Source: Pseudogemmobacter faecipullorum
Lineage (GTDB): Bacteria; Pseudomonadota; Alphaproteobacteria; Rhodobacterales; Rhodobacteraceae
Direction of reading: 5' to 3'
DNA: 64,000 nt
Assembly (NCBI RefSeq): GCF_020539525.1
Contig: NZ_JACDXX010000016.1
Location: 31,079 to 95,078 of the forward strand
Within the stretch, counting starts at the first letter, position 1, and every line of letters begins with the position of its first letter. Positions 42,707-51,857 of the stretch are shown here, piece by piece. The notes beneath the pieces were generated by a model, which was not told the origin of the DNA, searched no databases, and saw only the letters and a program-made list of their open reading frames with translations. The position numbers and the translations under genes were made by a program.

Positions 42707-45025
42707 ATGACGATCGACACTCTCGCTGGCCCGCTTCAGGCGGCCCTGGCGGCCAAAGGCTATTCGCAGCTGACCCCGGTTCAGGAAGCCGTTCTGGCGC
42801 CGGAACTTGACGGGCGCGATATGCTGGTCTCGGCGCAGACCGGCTCGGGTAAAACCGTGGCTTTCGGTCTGGCGATGTCGCCCCAGGTGATGGGCGGGAT
42901 CGACAATTTCCTGCCGGCCGACAAGCCGATGGCGCTGATCATTGCCCCGACCCGCGAACTGGCACTGCAGGTTCAGCGCGAGCTGGTCTGGCTCTATGAA
43001 GGCGCGGTAGTCGCCTCCTGCGTCGGTGGCATGGATTACCGCACCGAAAAGCGCGCGCTGGATCGCGGTGCCCATATCGTTGTCGGCACCCCGGGCCGTC
43101 TGCGCGACCACGTTGAGCGCCGCTCGCTCGATCTGTCGGAACTGGCGGTTGTCGTGCTCGACGAAGCCGATGAAATGCTGGACATGGGCTTTGCCGATGA
43201 TCTGGAATTCCTGCTGGGCAGCGCCCCGGAAGAGAAGCGCGTCCTGATGTTCTCGGCCACGGTTCCGCGTGAGATCGCGAAACTGGCAGAAACCTATCAG
43301 CGCGATGCCCGCCGGGTTGAAGTCAAGTCGACCGCCAGCCAGCATGCTGATATTGAATATAAGGCAATCTCGGTTTCGAACCGCGATAAAGAGCCGGCGA
43401 TCTTTAACGTGCTGCGCTGGTATGATGCGCGCTGCGCCATCGTTTTCGTCAAGACCCGGGCCAATGTGAATCATCTGCATGCGCGTATGGTGAACCGTGG
43501 TTTCCCGGTGGTGGCGCTTTCGGGTGAACTGTCGCAGTCTGAGCGTCTGCATGCGCTGCAGGCTTTGCGCGATGGCCGGGCCCGCGTCTGTATCGCAACC
43601 GATGTGGCTGCACGCGGCATCGACCTGCCGGGACTCGACCTCGTGATCCATGCCGATCTGCCGTCGAATTCGGAAACTCTGCTGCACCGCTCGGGCCGGA
43701 CCGGCCGCGCGGGCAATAAAGGTACCTCAGTTCTGGTGGTGCCGCAGGCCGAGTTCCGCAAGGCAAACCGCCTGCTGCAGGGCGCCAAGCTGGTGGCAGA
43801 ATGGGGCAAGGCCCCGGGCGCGGATGAGGTGCAGAGCCGTGAGGATGAGCGCCTGATCTCGGATCCGTCGCTGCTGGAAGGTATGGGCGAAGACACCGCA
43901 ATCGCCGCGAACCTGCTTGAAGCGCATAGCAGCGAAGCGATTGCTGCGGCTTTCGTTCGTCTGTGGCGCGCCAAGCGCTCGGCCCCGGAAGAGCTGGCCG
44001 AAGATCTGCCGCCGCCGGCACCGCTGCCGCCGCGTGAGCGTGGCGAGTTCGGGGCCTCGGTCTGGTATAAACTGTCGGTCGGTCATGAAGGCCGCGCCGA
44101 AGCCCGCTGGCTCTTGCCGAAAATCTGCGAGGCCGGTGGCATTGCAAAAGACGGCATCGGCGCGATCCGGGTGCAGCAGAATGTGACCTTCGTGCAGATC
44201 GCCGAACAGCTGGCGAGCCGCTTTAAGGAAGTGACCGAGATCGAGCCGGGTCTGACCATGGAGCGTCAGGCTGAGGCGCCGGAATTCGGACCGAAAGGCC
44301 GTGTTGCAGGCGATGCGCCGCGCAAGCCCTATGCCCGTCGCGAAGAGGGTGACGCCCCGCGCAAGCCCTATGCCCGCCGTGAAGAGGGCGATGCTCCGCG
44401 CAAGCCCTATGCCCGCCGCGACGAGGGTGACGCCCCGCGCAAGCCCTGGGCTGGCCGTGATGAAGGGGATGCGCCGCGCAAGCCCTATGTCCGCCGCGAA
44501 GAGGGCGATGCACCGCGCAAGCCCTGGGCTGGCCGTGATGAGGGCGATGCGCCGCGCAAACCCTATGCCCGTCGTGAAGAGGGTGACGCACCGCGTAAGC
44601 CCTATGCCCGCCGCGAAGACAGCGATGCACCGCGTCGTTCGTTTGAGCGTCGTGACGGCGATGCGCCCTCCAAGCCGCGCTGGACGCCCACCGATGGCGA
44701 GCGCCCGATGCGTGACGACCGTCCGGCCAAGCCTGGGCCCCGTTCGGCCGGTTTCAAATCGCATGGCGGCAGCCCGGAGCGTCCGGCCCGGTCGAGCGGT
44801 TTCAAATCGCATGGCGAGGGCAATTTCGACCGCAAGCCGCGCGGTGAGGGTGGTGCCGAAGGCCGTCCCTTCGCCAAGCGGGAAGGCGGCAAATTCGACG
44901 GCCCGCGTCCGGCTGGCTCGAAACCCTTCGGGGCCAAGCCTTTCGGAGCCAAGCCTGCCGCGCCGCGTGGCGATGCCAAAGACACCTCCAAGCGCTTCGT
45001 GCCGCCGAAAGGCCCGCGTAAGTGA
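42707..45025 (+). CDS. DEAD/DEAH-box ATP-dependent RNA helicase with repeat tail
   Basis: A 772-residue helicase. Motif Q is 'YSQLTPVQEAVL', motif I 'AQTGSGKT', motif II 'VLDEADEML', motif III 'FSATVPRE' and motif VI 'HRSGRTGRAG'. A DbpA-type RNA-binding domain follows at about residues 455-525. After it come eight copies of a 13-residue repeat (GDAPRKPYARREE consensus), a degenerate ninth copy and a further Arg/Gly/Pro-rich tail. The ATG at 42707 follows AGGATAAAATA. Such helicases act in ribosome assembly or mRNA decay, often in the cold. Confidence 0.95.
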   Translation: MTIDTLAGPLQAALAAKGYSQLTPVQEAVLAPELDGRDMLVSAQTGSGKTVAFGLAMSPQVMGGIDNFLPADKPMALIIAPTRELALQVQRELVWLYEGAVVASCVGGMDYRTEKRALDRGAHIVVGTPGRLRDHVERRSLDLSELAVVVLDEADEMLDMGFADDLEFLLGSAPEEKRVLMFSATVPREIAKLAETYQRDARRVEVKSTASQHADIEYKAISVSNRDKEPAIFNVLRWYDARCAIVFVKTRANVNHLHARMVNRGFPVVALSGELSQSERLHALQALRDGRARVCIATDVAARGIDLPGLDLVIHADLPSNSETLLHRSGRTGRAGNKGTSVLVVPQAEFRKANRLLQGAKLVAEWGKAPGADEVQSREDERLISDPSLLEGMGEDTAIAANLLEAHSSEAIAAAFVRLWRAKRSAPEELAEDLPPPAPLPPRERGEFGASVWYKLSVGHEGRAEARWLLPKICEAGGIAKDGIGAIRVQQNVTFVQIAEQLASRFKEVTEIEPGLTMERQAEAPEFGPKGRVAGDAPRKPYARREEGDAPRKPYARREEGDAPRKPYARRDEGDAPRKPWAGRDEGDAPRKPYVRREEGDAPRKPWAGRDEGDAPRKPYARREEGDAPRKPYARREDSDAPRRSFERRDGDAPSKPRWTPTDGERPMRDDRPAKPGPRSAGFKSHGGSPERPARSSGFKSHGEGNFDRKPRGEGGAEGRPFAKREGGKFDGPRPAGSKPFGAKPFGAKPAAPRGDAKDTSKRFVPPKGPRK
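44309..44670 (+). repeat. 39-bp tandem repeat array inside the helicase gene
   Basis: Eight copies in frame of a 39-base unit encoding GDAPRKPYARREE or near variants (Tyr-Ala-Arg versus Trp-Ala-Gly forms alternate at copies 4 and 6), followed by a shortened copy (SDAPRRSFERRD) and a partial copy. Third-base differences between copies show they are diverging at the DNA level while the protein pattern is kept. Confidence 0.9.
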
Positions 45026-45059
45026 TCTTCCTGCAAGGGAAAGACTGACAAGAGATCAG

Positions 45060-45086
45060 GGGCGCGCCGCAGGGCGCGCCCTTTTT
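45060..45086 (+). terminator. Intrinsic terminator after the helicase gene
   Basis: GGGCGCGCC and GGCGCGCCC form a 9-bp stem with a four-base loop followed by TTTTT, 35 bases after the helicase stop. It also lies just past the end of the convergent 78-residue gene. Confidence 0.88.
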
Positions 45087-45322
45087 CACTGGCTTTTGCC
45101 GCTCGGGCGGTTCGATGGCCGGGGCAGGGGCAAGCCGCGATCGGCCAGGGCTTCGGCCGGGTCGCGCCGGTCCGAGGCTGCCGCCTCGCGGTAGGCCTCC
45201 AGCTCGGCGGCATTGATCTCGCCGAGATTATAGAGCGACATTGCAGCGGCATAGCGGGCCCGGCCGCTGCCTTTGGGCCCGGTCGGGGTGCTCAGCTCTG
45301 CCCAGGCCTCGGTGCGGCTCAT
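45086..45322 (-). CDS. Small protein of unknown function, coupled to the ABC permease gene
   Basis: A 78-residue protein, 'MSRTEAWAELSTPTGPKGSGRARYAAAMSLYNLGEINAAELEAYREAAASDRRDPAEAL' region plus a Pro-rich tail. Its ATG overlaps the permease TGA (ATGA), the coupling used throughout this operon, which argues that it is real. It has no membrane segment. I recognise no domain. It is the last gene of the long minus-strand series and could be a small partner or regulator of the transporter or catabolic enzymes. Confidence 0.65.
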   Translation of the reverse strand: MSRTEAWAELSTPTGPKGSGRARYAAAMSLYNLGEINAAELEAYREAAASDRRDPAEALADRGLPLPRPSNRPSGKSQ

Positions 45323-46161
45323 CCTGCCTCCTCGCGCCGGGCCAGGCGCTCGCCCCGCAGACGACGCTTTTCTGCCCTCGACATCAGCCAGCCGGCAATG
45401 ACCACGCAGATCCCGACCACCAGGATGATCAGCGTGGCCAGAGCATTGATATCGGGGGTGACGCCGAGCTTCACTTTGGACCAGATCAGCAACGGCAGGG
45501 TGGTTGAGCCCGGGCCGGTGGTGAAAGAGGTGATCACCACATCATCAAGGGAAATGGTAAAGGCCAGCAGCCAGCCCGAGAGCAGCGCCGGAGAGATCAC
45601 CGGCAAAGTCACATCCCGCAGCACCTGCCAGGGCCTTGCGCCCAGATCCATCGCCGCCTCTTCAATCGCGCGGTCCATCGACCGCATCCGCGAATGCACC
45701 ACGGTGGTCACGAAAACCATTGAAAAGGTGATATGGGCGAGAGTGACGGTGGTAAAACCACGACTGCCCGGCCAGCCGGTCCATTGCCCCAGCATGATGA
45801 AGAACATCAGCAGCGAAATGCCGGTGATCACTTCGGGCATGATCAGCGGCCCGGTGACGAGGCCAGAGAAGAGAGGGCGGCCGCGGAACTTGCGAAACCG
45901 CGCCAGGGCGATCCCGGCCATGGTGCCGAGCAGGGTGGCGACCGTGGCCGAGATCAGCGCAATCTTCAGCGACAGCCAGAGCGCGCCCATCACCTGGCGG
46001 TTGCTCAAGAGCGAGCTGTACCATTTGGTGGAAAACCCGCCCCAGACCGTGGCGAGGCGGCTTTCATTGAAAGAATAGAAAATCATCGACAGGATGGGGA
46101 TGTAGAAAAAGGCAAAGCCAAAGCAGAGCATGGTGATCAGGAAGGTCGGGCTGCGTTTCAT
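45319..46161 (-). CDS. ABC transporter permease (PotI-like, polyamine-type family)
   Basis: A 280-residue inner-membrane protein with six predicted helices and the permease EAA loop 'EEAAMDLGARPWQVLRDVTLPVISPALLSGW' that contacts the ATPase. Its opening 'FITMLCFGFAFFYIPILSMIFYSFNES' resembles PotC/PotI. It overlaps the upstream permease gene by four bases (ATGA) and the 78-residue gene downstream by four. Substrate class (polyamine or other cationic/amine compound) is inferred from family only. Confidence 0.9.
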   Translation of the reverse strand: MKRSPTFLITMLCFGFAFFYIPILSMIFYSFNESRLATVWGGFSTKWYSSLLSNRQVMGALWLSLKIALISATVATLLGTMAGIALARFRKFRGRPLFSGLVTGPLIMPEVITGISLLMFFIMLGQWTGWPGSRGFTTVTLAHITFSMVFVTTVVHSRMRSMDRAIEEAAMDLGARPWQVLRDVTLPVISPALLSGWLLAFTISLDDVVITSFTTGPGSTTLPLLIWSKVKLGVTPDINALATLIILVVGICVVIAGWLMSRAEKRRLRGERLARREEAG

Positions 46162-47096
46162 GTCCGGCCCTCTGCTTCCTCGCCCGCGGCTTCGGCTTTT
46201 TGCTGATAGCGGCTGTAGAGCATGGTTGGCCCGACCATCAGCACCAGCAGGACCACGGCAATGGTCGAGGCCATGGGCCAGTCGCGCACCTGGGCAAATT
46301 CATCCGAGATCAGGCGCCCGATCATCGGCGAGGCCGGGTTGCCGACCAGGGTCGGGATCACCATCTCGCCCGCCGCCGGGATAAAGACCAGCATGGCCCC
46401 GGCGATGATGCCCGGCACGCTCTGCGGCAAAGTCACATCGCGAAACACCTGCGAGGGGCGCGAGCCCAGATCCATCGCCGCCTCATCGAGCAGCGGATCC
46501 AGCCGCTCGAGACTGGCATAGAGCGGCAGGATCATGAAGGGAAGATAGGTGTAAACCGTGACCAGGATCACCGCGAAATTCGAATGCATCATCGGGATCG
46601 ATTGCATCGCCCAGGAGCCGGGAGTGAGGAAATTCCAGGCATCGGTCAGCATACCGTTGAACCAGGAATTGCGCCCCATCAGCCCCATCCAGGCGTAGAC
46701 CCTGAGCAGGAATGAGGTCCAGAACGGCAAGATCACCAGCATCAGCAGAATATTGCGCCAGGAGCGCGACACCCGGGTCAGAGCAAGGGCCATCGGATAT
46801 CCGATCAGCAGGCAGAAAAAGGTGGCGATGGCGGCATTGCTCAGCGAGGTGATGAAGGCGCGCAGATAGAGCGGATCGCCGATCAGCCGCAGATAGCCGC
46901 GCGGGTTCATCACCGGATGCTCACCGCCAAAGCTGAAGGGCGGGGCGGTGGGGGTCTGGGTGGCGAAGCTCATCGCCAGCACGATCAGGAAGGGCAGCAG
47001 GAAAAACACGACCAGCCAGGCATAGGGAATGGCGATCAGCAGATCGCGCCAGCCCCGGCTGTGAAACCAGGCAGTGAGGGGTTTCATCGGCATCAC
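46158..47096 (-). CDS. ABC transporter permease (PotH-like, polyamine-type family)
   Basis: A 312-residue permease with six or more helices. The N-terminus 'DLLIAIPYAWLVVFFLLPFLIVLAMSF' and the EAA loop 'DEAAMDLGSRPSQVFRDVTLPQSVPGIIAG' fit PotB/PotH. It pairs with the PotI-like subunit to form the channel. It overlaps the ATPase gene by four bases and the PotI-like gene by four. Confidence 0.9.
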   Translation of the reverse strand: MMPMKPLTAWFHSRGWRDLLIAIPYAWLVVFFLLPFLIVLAMSFATQTPTAPPFSFGGEHPVMNPRGYLRLIGDPLYLRAFITSLSNAAIATFFCLLIGYPMALALTRVSRSWRNILLMLVILPFWTSFLLRVYAWMGLMGRNSWFNGMLTDAWNFLTPGSWAMQSIPMMHSNFAVILVTVYTYLPFMILPLYASLERLDPLLDEAAMDLGSRPSQVFRDVTLPQSVPGIIAGAMLVFIPAAGEMVIPTLVGNPASPMIGRLISDEFAQVRDWPMASTIAVVLLVLMVGPTMLYSRYQQKAEAAGEEAEGRT

Positions 47097-48196
47097 TCCG
47101 TCAGCAGGATGGCCGAGCCCGGCTCAAACGAGAGCCAGACCTCGTCATCCCAGTCAGCCGGACGCCCCGCCTCTCCGGCGCGGCGCGCATTGACCGCATG
47201 AACCGAGAGCAGCGCGCCAGAGGCGAGACTGACCCGGTAGAGGCTGTCCTTGCCGAAATAGGCGAGATCCTTCACCTGGCCGGGGATGACATTGACGCCC
47301 TCAGGCCGGGTTTTTGAGATCGCAATTTTTTCGGGCCGCAAAGCAAGGGTGACTTCCTGCCCCTCGCGCAGCCCCGGGGTGGCGCGGGCGGTGAAACTGC
47401 CGCCAAATTCCGCGACCTCAACCTCGGCCTGATCGCCCGCCACCCGCAGGACGCGGGCGGTGAATGATGAGATGGCGCCGATAAAGCCCGCGACAAAACG
47501 CGAATTGGGATATTCGTAAATCTCGGTCGGGGCGCCCACCTGGCGCACCACACCTTTATCCATCACCGCGATCCGGTCGGCGAGGGTCATTGCCTCTTCC
47601 TGGTCATGGGTCACGACAATGAAGGTCACGCCGGTGCGCTGCTGGATCGACATCAGTTCAAACTGGGTATGTTCGCGCAGCTTCTTATCCAGCGCCGCCA
47701 GCGGCTCATCGAGCAGCAGCAGCTTGGGCTGCCGGGCCAGAGCCCGGGCCAGCGCCACCCTCTGGCGCTGCCCTCCCGAGATCTGATGCGGTTTGCGGCT
47801 GGCGAAAGGCGTCAGCTGCACGAGATCGAGCATTTCTTCTACCCGGGCCTCACGCGCTGCCCGCGTCATTTTTTCGTGTTTCAGCCCATAGCCCACATTC
47901 TGGGCCACGCTCATATGCGGGAAGAGGGCATAGGACTGGAACATCATATGCACCGGCCGCTCCCAGGGGGGGGTATCAACCATATCCTGGCCATCGATAA
48001 AGATCCTGCCGCGGGTCGGGCTTTCAAACCCGGCCAGCATACGCAGCAAAGTGGTTTTGCCGCAGCCTGAACCGCCGAGCAGGGCGAAGATCTCGCCCCG
48101 GTCGATGGTCAGGTTCACATCGCGCAATGCCTCAAACTGGCCAAAGCTTTCGCCGACGCCTTCGATACGGATGAACGGGGCGGTAAGGTCCTGCAT
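47093..48196 (-). CDS. ABC transporter ATP-binding protein (PotG/PotA-like)
   Basis: A 367-residue ATPase. Walker A 'LLGGSGCGKTTLLRMLAG', signature 'ISGGQRQRVALARALARQP', Walker B 'LLLLDEPLAALDKKLR' and the H-loop 'VVTHDQEEAMTLADRI' are intact. The C-terminal TOBE domain ('EVTLALRPEKIAISKT') is typical of polyamine, iron and sugar importers. It energises uptake with the two permeases and the binding protein encoded around it. Confidence 0.94.
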   Translation of the reverse strand: MQDLTAPFIRIEGVGESFGQFEALRDVNLTIDRGEIFALLGGSGCGKTTLLRMLAGFESPTRGRIFIDGQDMVDTPPWERPVHMMFQSYALFPHMSVAQNVGYGLKHEKMTRAAREARVEEMLDLVQLTPFASRKPHQISGGQRQRVALARALARQPKLLLLDEPLAALDKKLREHTQFELMSIQQRTGVTFIVVTHDQEEAMTLADRIAVMDKGVVRQVGAPTEIYEYPNSRFVAGFIGAISSFTARVLRVAGDQAEVEVAEFGGSFTARATPGLREGQEVTLALRPEKIAISKTRPEGVNVIPGQVKDLAYFGKDSLYRVSLASGALLSVHAVNARRAGEAGRPADWDDEVWLSFEPGSAILLTE

Positions 48197-48212
48197 GAGC
48201 GGAATTCCTGCC

Positions 48213-49316
48213 TCAGCCGCCCGCCTTGACGGTCTGCCAGCTGCGGTTCAGCGCCCGTTCCTGCTCATCGCTCAGCGGAACCGTGGTAAACAGGCGCGAC
48301 ATGGTTTCCGCATCGGGATAGACTGCCGGATCGCCGGAAATTTCGGGATCGAGCAGCGGTGTGGCGGCGGCATTGGCATTGGCATAGCCGGTAAAGCTGG
48401 TGCAGTCGGCAATCACCTCGGGGCGCAGCAGGTAATTCATGAAAATATGCGCGTTTTCGACATTTGCCGCATCGGAGGGCACGGCCCAGAGGTCAAACCA
48501 GGCCGGCGCGCCGCTTTTCGGAACGAAATAGGCCAGTTCCAGATCAATCCCGGCCTCGGCCGCCCGGCTGCGGGCCACCGAATAATCCCCCGACCAGGTG
48601 CCGGCCATGCACAGCTCGCCATTGGGGATTGCATTGAGGTAATTGCTGTTGTCGAAAGCCGAGATATAGGGGCGGACCCGGGCCATCATTTCCGCCATTT
48701 TATCATAATCGGCGGGCGTGGCATCGGCCGGATCGATGCCCATATATTTCAGCACGATAAAGCCAAAATCGGTCGGGCTGTCGAGCAGGCTGATGCCGCA
48801 ATCGGCCAGGGCCGAGGCGAATTCCGGCTTCATCAGCAGATCAAGGCTGGTGGGATCGGCATCGGGCAGACGTTCGCGCAGCATCTTCATATTATAGGTC
48901 AGACCGACCGAGCCCCACATATAGGGCACGCCATATTCATGGCCGGGATCGTAATAGGCGATCTTCTTCAGGATTTCCGGATCGAGATTATGCCAGTTGC
49001 TCAGCTTGCTGCGGTCGATCTTCTGATAGACGCCGGCCCGGATCAGACGTGGCAGCGACAGACCCGACTGCAGCACCACATCATAGCCGGTCTGGCCCAG
49101 CATCATCTTGGCCTCGATCTCCTCCGTGCTGGAATAGGGGTCATAGACCACGCTGATCCCGGTCTCGGCCTCAAAATCCGCGAGGGTGGTTTCGCCGATA
49201 TAATCGGCCCAGTTGGTGACATGAACCGCACCAGAGGCGCGGGCGCGGCTGACAAAGGGGGCTGAGAGTACCATTGCGGAAACGGTGGTAAGGGCCTGGC
49301 GTCGGGTCAGCTTCAT
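48213..49316 (-). CDS. Periplasmic substrate-binding protein of polyamine-type ABC transporter (PotF/PotD-like)
   Basis: A 367-residue binding protein. An N-terminal signal 'TRRQALTTVSAMVLSAPFVSRARA' has paired Arg, so Tat export is possible. The mature start 'GAVHVTNWADYIGETTLADFEAETGISVVYDPYSSTEEIEAKM' is the PotD/PotF opening. The aromatic pocket of PotF cannot be checked without an alignment. Transcription direction and close spacing place it in one unit with the ATPase, permeases and, 65 bases upstream, the Rieske oxygenase. Confidence 0.92.
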   Translation of the reverse strand: MKLTRRQALTTVSAMVLSAPFVSRARASGAVHVTNWADYIGETTLADFEAETGISVVYDPYSSTEEIEAKMMLGQTGYDVVLQSGLSLPRLIRAGVYQKIDRSKLSNWHNLDPEILKKIAYYDPGHEYGVPYMWGSVGLTYNMKMLRERLPDADPTSLDLLMKPEFASALADCGISLLDSPTDFGFIVLKYMGIDPADATPADYDKMAEMMARVRPYISAFDNSNYLNAIPNGELCMAGTWSGDYSVARSRAAEAGIDLELAYFVPKSGAPAWFDLWAVPSDAANVENAHIFMNYLLRPEVIADCTSFTGYANANAAATPLLDPEISGDPAVYPDAETMSRLFTTVPLSDEQERALNRSWQTVKAGG

Positions 49317-49381
49317 ATCCTATCTCCCTGAGTCTTTTGTTTTATAAATTGCCTTTGAAACCTGTCTCTCGTCGGCTCAGC

Positions 49382-50599
49382 CTAAGGCCGGGCCAGAGTC
49401 TGGCAAGCCAGTTCTTTGTTCAGCGCCCGGATTTCTGCGGCGTCAGGGGCCTCGTTGCGCTGCATGACCGGCAGAAGGGCGCGCAGCTGATCGTGATGCC
49501 GGCGCAGCCCATATTCGAGATCGGAGAGGTGGAAGCCCTCAAAATGCCCGGAACGCATTGATTCATTGGACCAGATCGACAGCTGCTGATCCTCGGCCGA
49601 GGTCTCGCGGTCAATTCTCTGCGCCAGATAGCGCGCGACCCGGGTCTGGCGGTCTTCCTGAGCCAGCCGGTATTGCCGGCCGGTCAGCCGGGTCTGGCCG
49701 GGGGAAAGCGGCAGGTCCTGGTAGAATTGCGCGCTTTCGGGGGTGAAGGCGATCACCGTATTCGGGAAAAGCCCGTAATAGGCCCAGTTGCGGCGCAGAT
49801 GCGGCGGCAGGTCTGCCCTGAGCGGCGAATGCTTGACGTAATTGCGCACCGACCAGCCCCGGCCGGGCCGGTCGCCGTAAAAGCCGTAGCTGATATGCAG
49901 GCCGTCGGGCAGGTAGATGTCGCGGTAATCCCGGCCATAAAGGTCCTGCAGCCCGGGATGGGCGAGGGCCACATGATAGCCTTCATTGTCGACATCGCGC
50001 ACTGATTTCCAGTTTACCGGCAGATCATTGCTCCAGCTCACCACATTGAGCGGCTGCAGCCTTTCGCTCTGCCAGGCGGCAAATTCCGCCGCATAGGGGG
50101 CCAGCCATTCGGCAACCGATGGCTGCGGGCCGGGGCGGAAACGCAGGAACAGGAAGCCGCCGAAGATTTCCAGCTCCAGCGGCTTCAGCGCGAAAGCGGC
50201 CTTGTCGATCCCTTCGCCAAAGGTTTCGGGCCGGGCCACGCCGCGCAGGGTGCCGTCAAAATTATAGACCCAGCCATGGAAGGGGCAGATCAGCGCGCTG
50301 CGGCACTGGCCCTGGCTGCCCTCGACCACCCGCGCCCCGCGGTGGCGGCAGAGGTTCATGAAGGCGCGGATCACCCCGTCCTGGCCGCGGATGATCACCG
50401 CACGCTCGTCAAGCAGATCAAAGCCCAGCCAGTCACCGGCAGCGGGCAGGTCCGAGATATGGCCCACGACCTGCCAGTGGCGCAAAAATACCTCTTCGCG
50501 CTCGAGGGCGAAAAGCTCGGCCGAGTGATAGCACCAGGCCGGCAGACCTCTGCGGTCCCAGTTTTCGGGCACCGGATCAGATGTAAAGGGCAGGGTCAT
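49382..50599 (-). CDS. Rieske-type ring-hydroxylating / N-demethylating oxygenase, alpha subunit
   Basis: A 405-residue oxygenase. The Rieske [2Fe-2S] ligands are Cys84-x-His86 ('NLCRHRGARV') and Cys105-x2-His108 ('CPFHGWVYNFDG'). The mononuclear iron site has His209 and His214 in 'DVDNEGYHVALAHPGL', with Asp204 as the bridging acid. Related alpha-only enzymes (GbcA, stachydrine demethylase type) remove N-methyl groups or hydroxylate aromatics. No ferredoxin reductase gene is adjacent. It sits between the GcvT-like gene and the binding protein gene on the same strand. Confidence 0.92.
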   Translation of the reverse strand: MTLPFTSDPVPENWDRRGLPAWCYHSAELFALEREEVFLRHWQVVGHISDLPAAGDWLGFDLLDERAVIIRGQDGVIRAFMNLCRHRGARVVEGSQGQCRSALICPFHGWVYNFDGTLRGVARPETFGEGIDKAAFALKPLELEIFGGFLFLRFRPGPQPSVAEWLAPYAAEFAAWQSERLQPLNVVSWSNDLPVNWKSVRDVDNEGYHVALAHPGLQDLYGRDYRDIYLPDGLHISYGFYGDRPGRGWSVRNYVKHSPLRADLPPHLRRNWAYYGLFPNTVIAFTPESAQFYQDLPLSPGQTRLTGRQYRLAQEDRQTRVARYLAQRIDRETSAEDQQLSIWSNESMRSGHFEGFHLSDLEYGLRRHHDQLRALLPVMQRNEAPDAAEIRALNKELACQTLARP

Positions 50600-50669
50600 G
50601 GCAGCACCTCCTTGATCAGTTTGCCGGTTCTGGCACGCGGCCAGCGGTGAACATTATGGGCGCCGCGCC

Positions 50670-51857
50670 TCACCAGCGGGCGGGCGGCGTCGCACGACGG
50701 CGCTCGGGGGCAAAGAAGGGGCGGGCGGTCCTCGCCACTTTCAGCATCAGCTTGTGATACTGCAGCTCGCGCTGCGCATAGATCTCGACCCAGAGGTCGC
50801 GGCAGTCGGCATAGCGGCTTTCGACATGGGCGATGGCGATATTGCGCTTGAGCGTCGGCGACCAGCAGGCGGCGGTGATAAAGCCCACCTCGCGCTTTTT
50901 GCTCTGGTAGAGGATGGCCCCCTCGGCGCTGATATTGCCCGGGATCTCCAGCCCGACCAGCGCCCAGGCCGAACTGTGGTTCTGCTTTTCTGCCTGCAGC
51001 GCCCGCCGTCCGGTGAAATGCCCCTTCTCCCAGGCGATCATCCAGCCCAGCCCCAGCTCAAAGGGCGAACGGGCGCGATCTTCGCGCAGCGCCTGCTGCA
51101 CCGGGATGAAATCAAGGCCGGTGGTCAGAAAACCGGCTTCGGTCCGCGCCAGCATCACCGCCTCGCCGCCGATCGGGGTCAGGCCATAAAGCGCGCCCGC
51201 CTGCATCAGATGATCCCAGAGCGGCAGGGCCAGCGCGGGGGGCAGCCAGAGCTCATAGCCCAGATCGCCGGTAAAGCCGGTACGCGAGATTGCGATCTCG
51301 CCGCCTCCGAACTCAAAGCTGGCCTGGCGGAACGGCTTCAGCGCTCTGACATCAAAGCCAGCCTGGTCCAGCACGGTTGCCGAAACCGGCCCTTGCAGCG
51401 CGAGGGCGGCCAGATCTTCGCTCTCATCCCGGATCGTCACCGCAAAGCCGAAAGCGCTGTCGAGCAGCCAGGGCAGGTGCCGCTCCTGGCAGCACAGGCG
51501 GAAATCAGCCTCGCCGAGGCGGAACAGGGTGCCATCATCCATCAGCTTGCCCTGGTCGTCACACCAGGCGGTGTACTGCACCTGGCCCGGGGCCAGCGCC
51601 CCGGCATCACGCAGGGTCAGGCGGTTGAGATAAGCCACCGCATCCGGGCCAGTGATGCGGTATTTGATCATGGGCGAGATATCATACAGCGTCGCGGTGT
51701 TGCGGATCGCGGTATGCTCGATCGCGGCATCGCCGAAACAGCCTGCGGCCAGATATCCGGCCCAGGCCCCCCAGTTCTGCTGCCGGTTCAGCGGCGCGAG
51801 GCGCGGATGGAAGGGCGTTTGCAGCAGCGGGGTCTGAAAATGTGTCAGCGCGGTCAT
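50670..51857 (-). CDS. Aminomethyltransferase family protein (GcvT/DmdA-like)
   Basis: A 395-residue folate-binding-type protein. It shows 'LYDISPMIKYRITGPDAVAYLNRLTLRDA', 'GQVQYTAWCDDQGKLMDDGTLFRL', 'ISRTGFTGDLGYELWLPP' and the C-terminal barrel 'VGLEIPGNISAEGAILYQSKKREVGFITAACWSPTLKRNIAIAHV'. These match the GcvT fold used by T-protein, DmdA and methyl-amine demethylases that pass a C1 unit to tetrahydrofolate. It is four bases overlapped with the following FAD enzyme gene. The methyl donor is unknown. Confidence 0.9.
   Translation of the reverse strand: MTALTHFQTPLLQTPFHPRLAPLNRQQNWGAWAGYLAAGCFGDAAIEHTAIRNTATLYDISPMIKYRITGPDAVAYLNRLTLRDAGALAPGQVQYTAWCDDQGKLMDDGTLFRLGEADFRLCCQERHLPWLLDSAFGFAVTIRDESEDLAALALQGPVSATVLDQAGFDVRALKPFRQASFEFGGGEIAISRTGFTGDLGYELWLPPALALPLWDHLMQAGALYGLTPIGGEAVMLARTEAGFLTTGLDFIPVQQALREDRARSPFELGLGWMIAWEKGHFTGRRALQAEKQNHSSAWALVGLEIPGNISAEGAILYQSKKREVGFITAACWSPTLKRNIAIAHVESRYADCRDLWVEIYAQRELQYHKLMLKVARTARPFFAPERRRATPPARW

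Noticed and set aside
44301..45194. A plus-strand open frame inside the helicase gene
   Set aside because: It is a second frame of the 39-base repeat array; because 39 is divisible by three every frame repeats, so the repeat look does not make it a gene.
50600..50669. A glycine riboswitch before the GcvT-like gene
   Set aside because: The 70-base spacer lies downstream of that gene, not upstream; the gene itself overlaps its upstream neighbour by four bases, leaving no room for a riboswitch.
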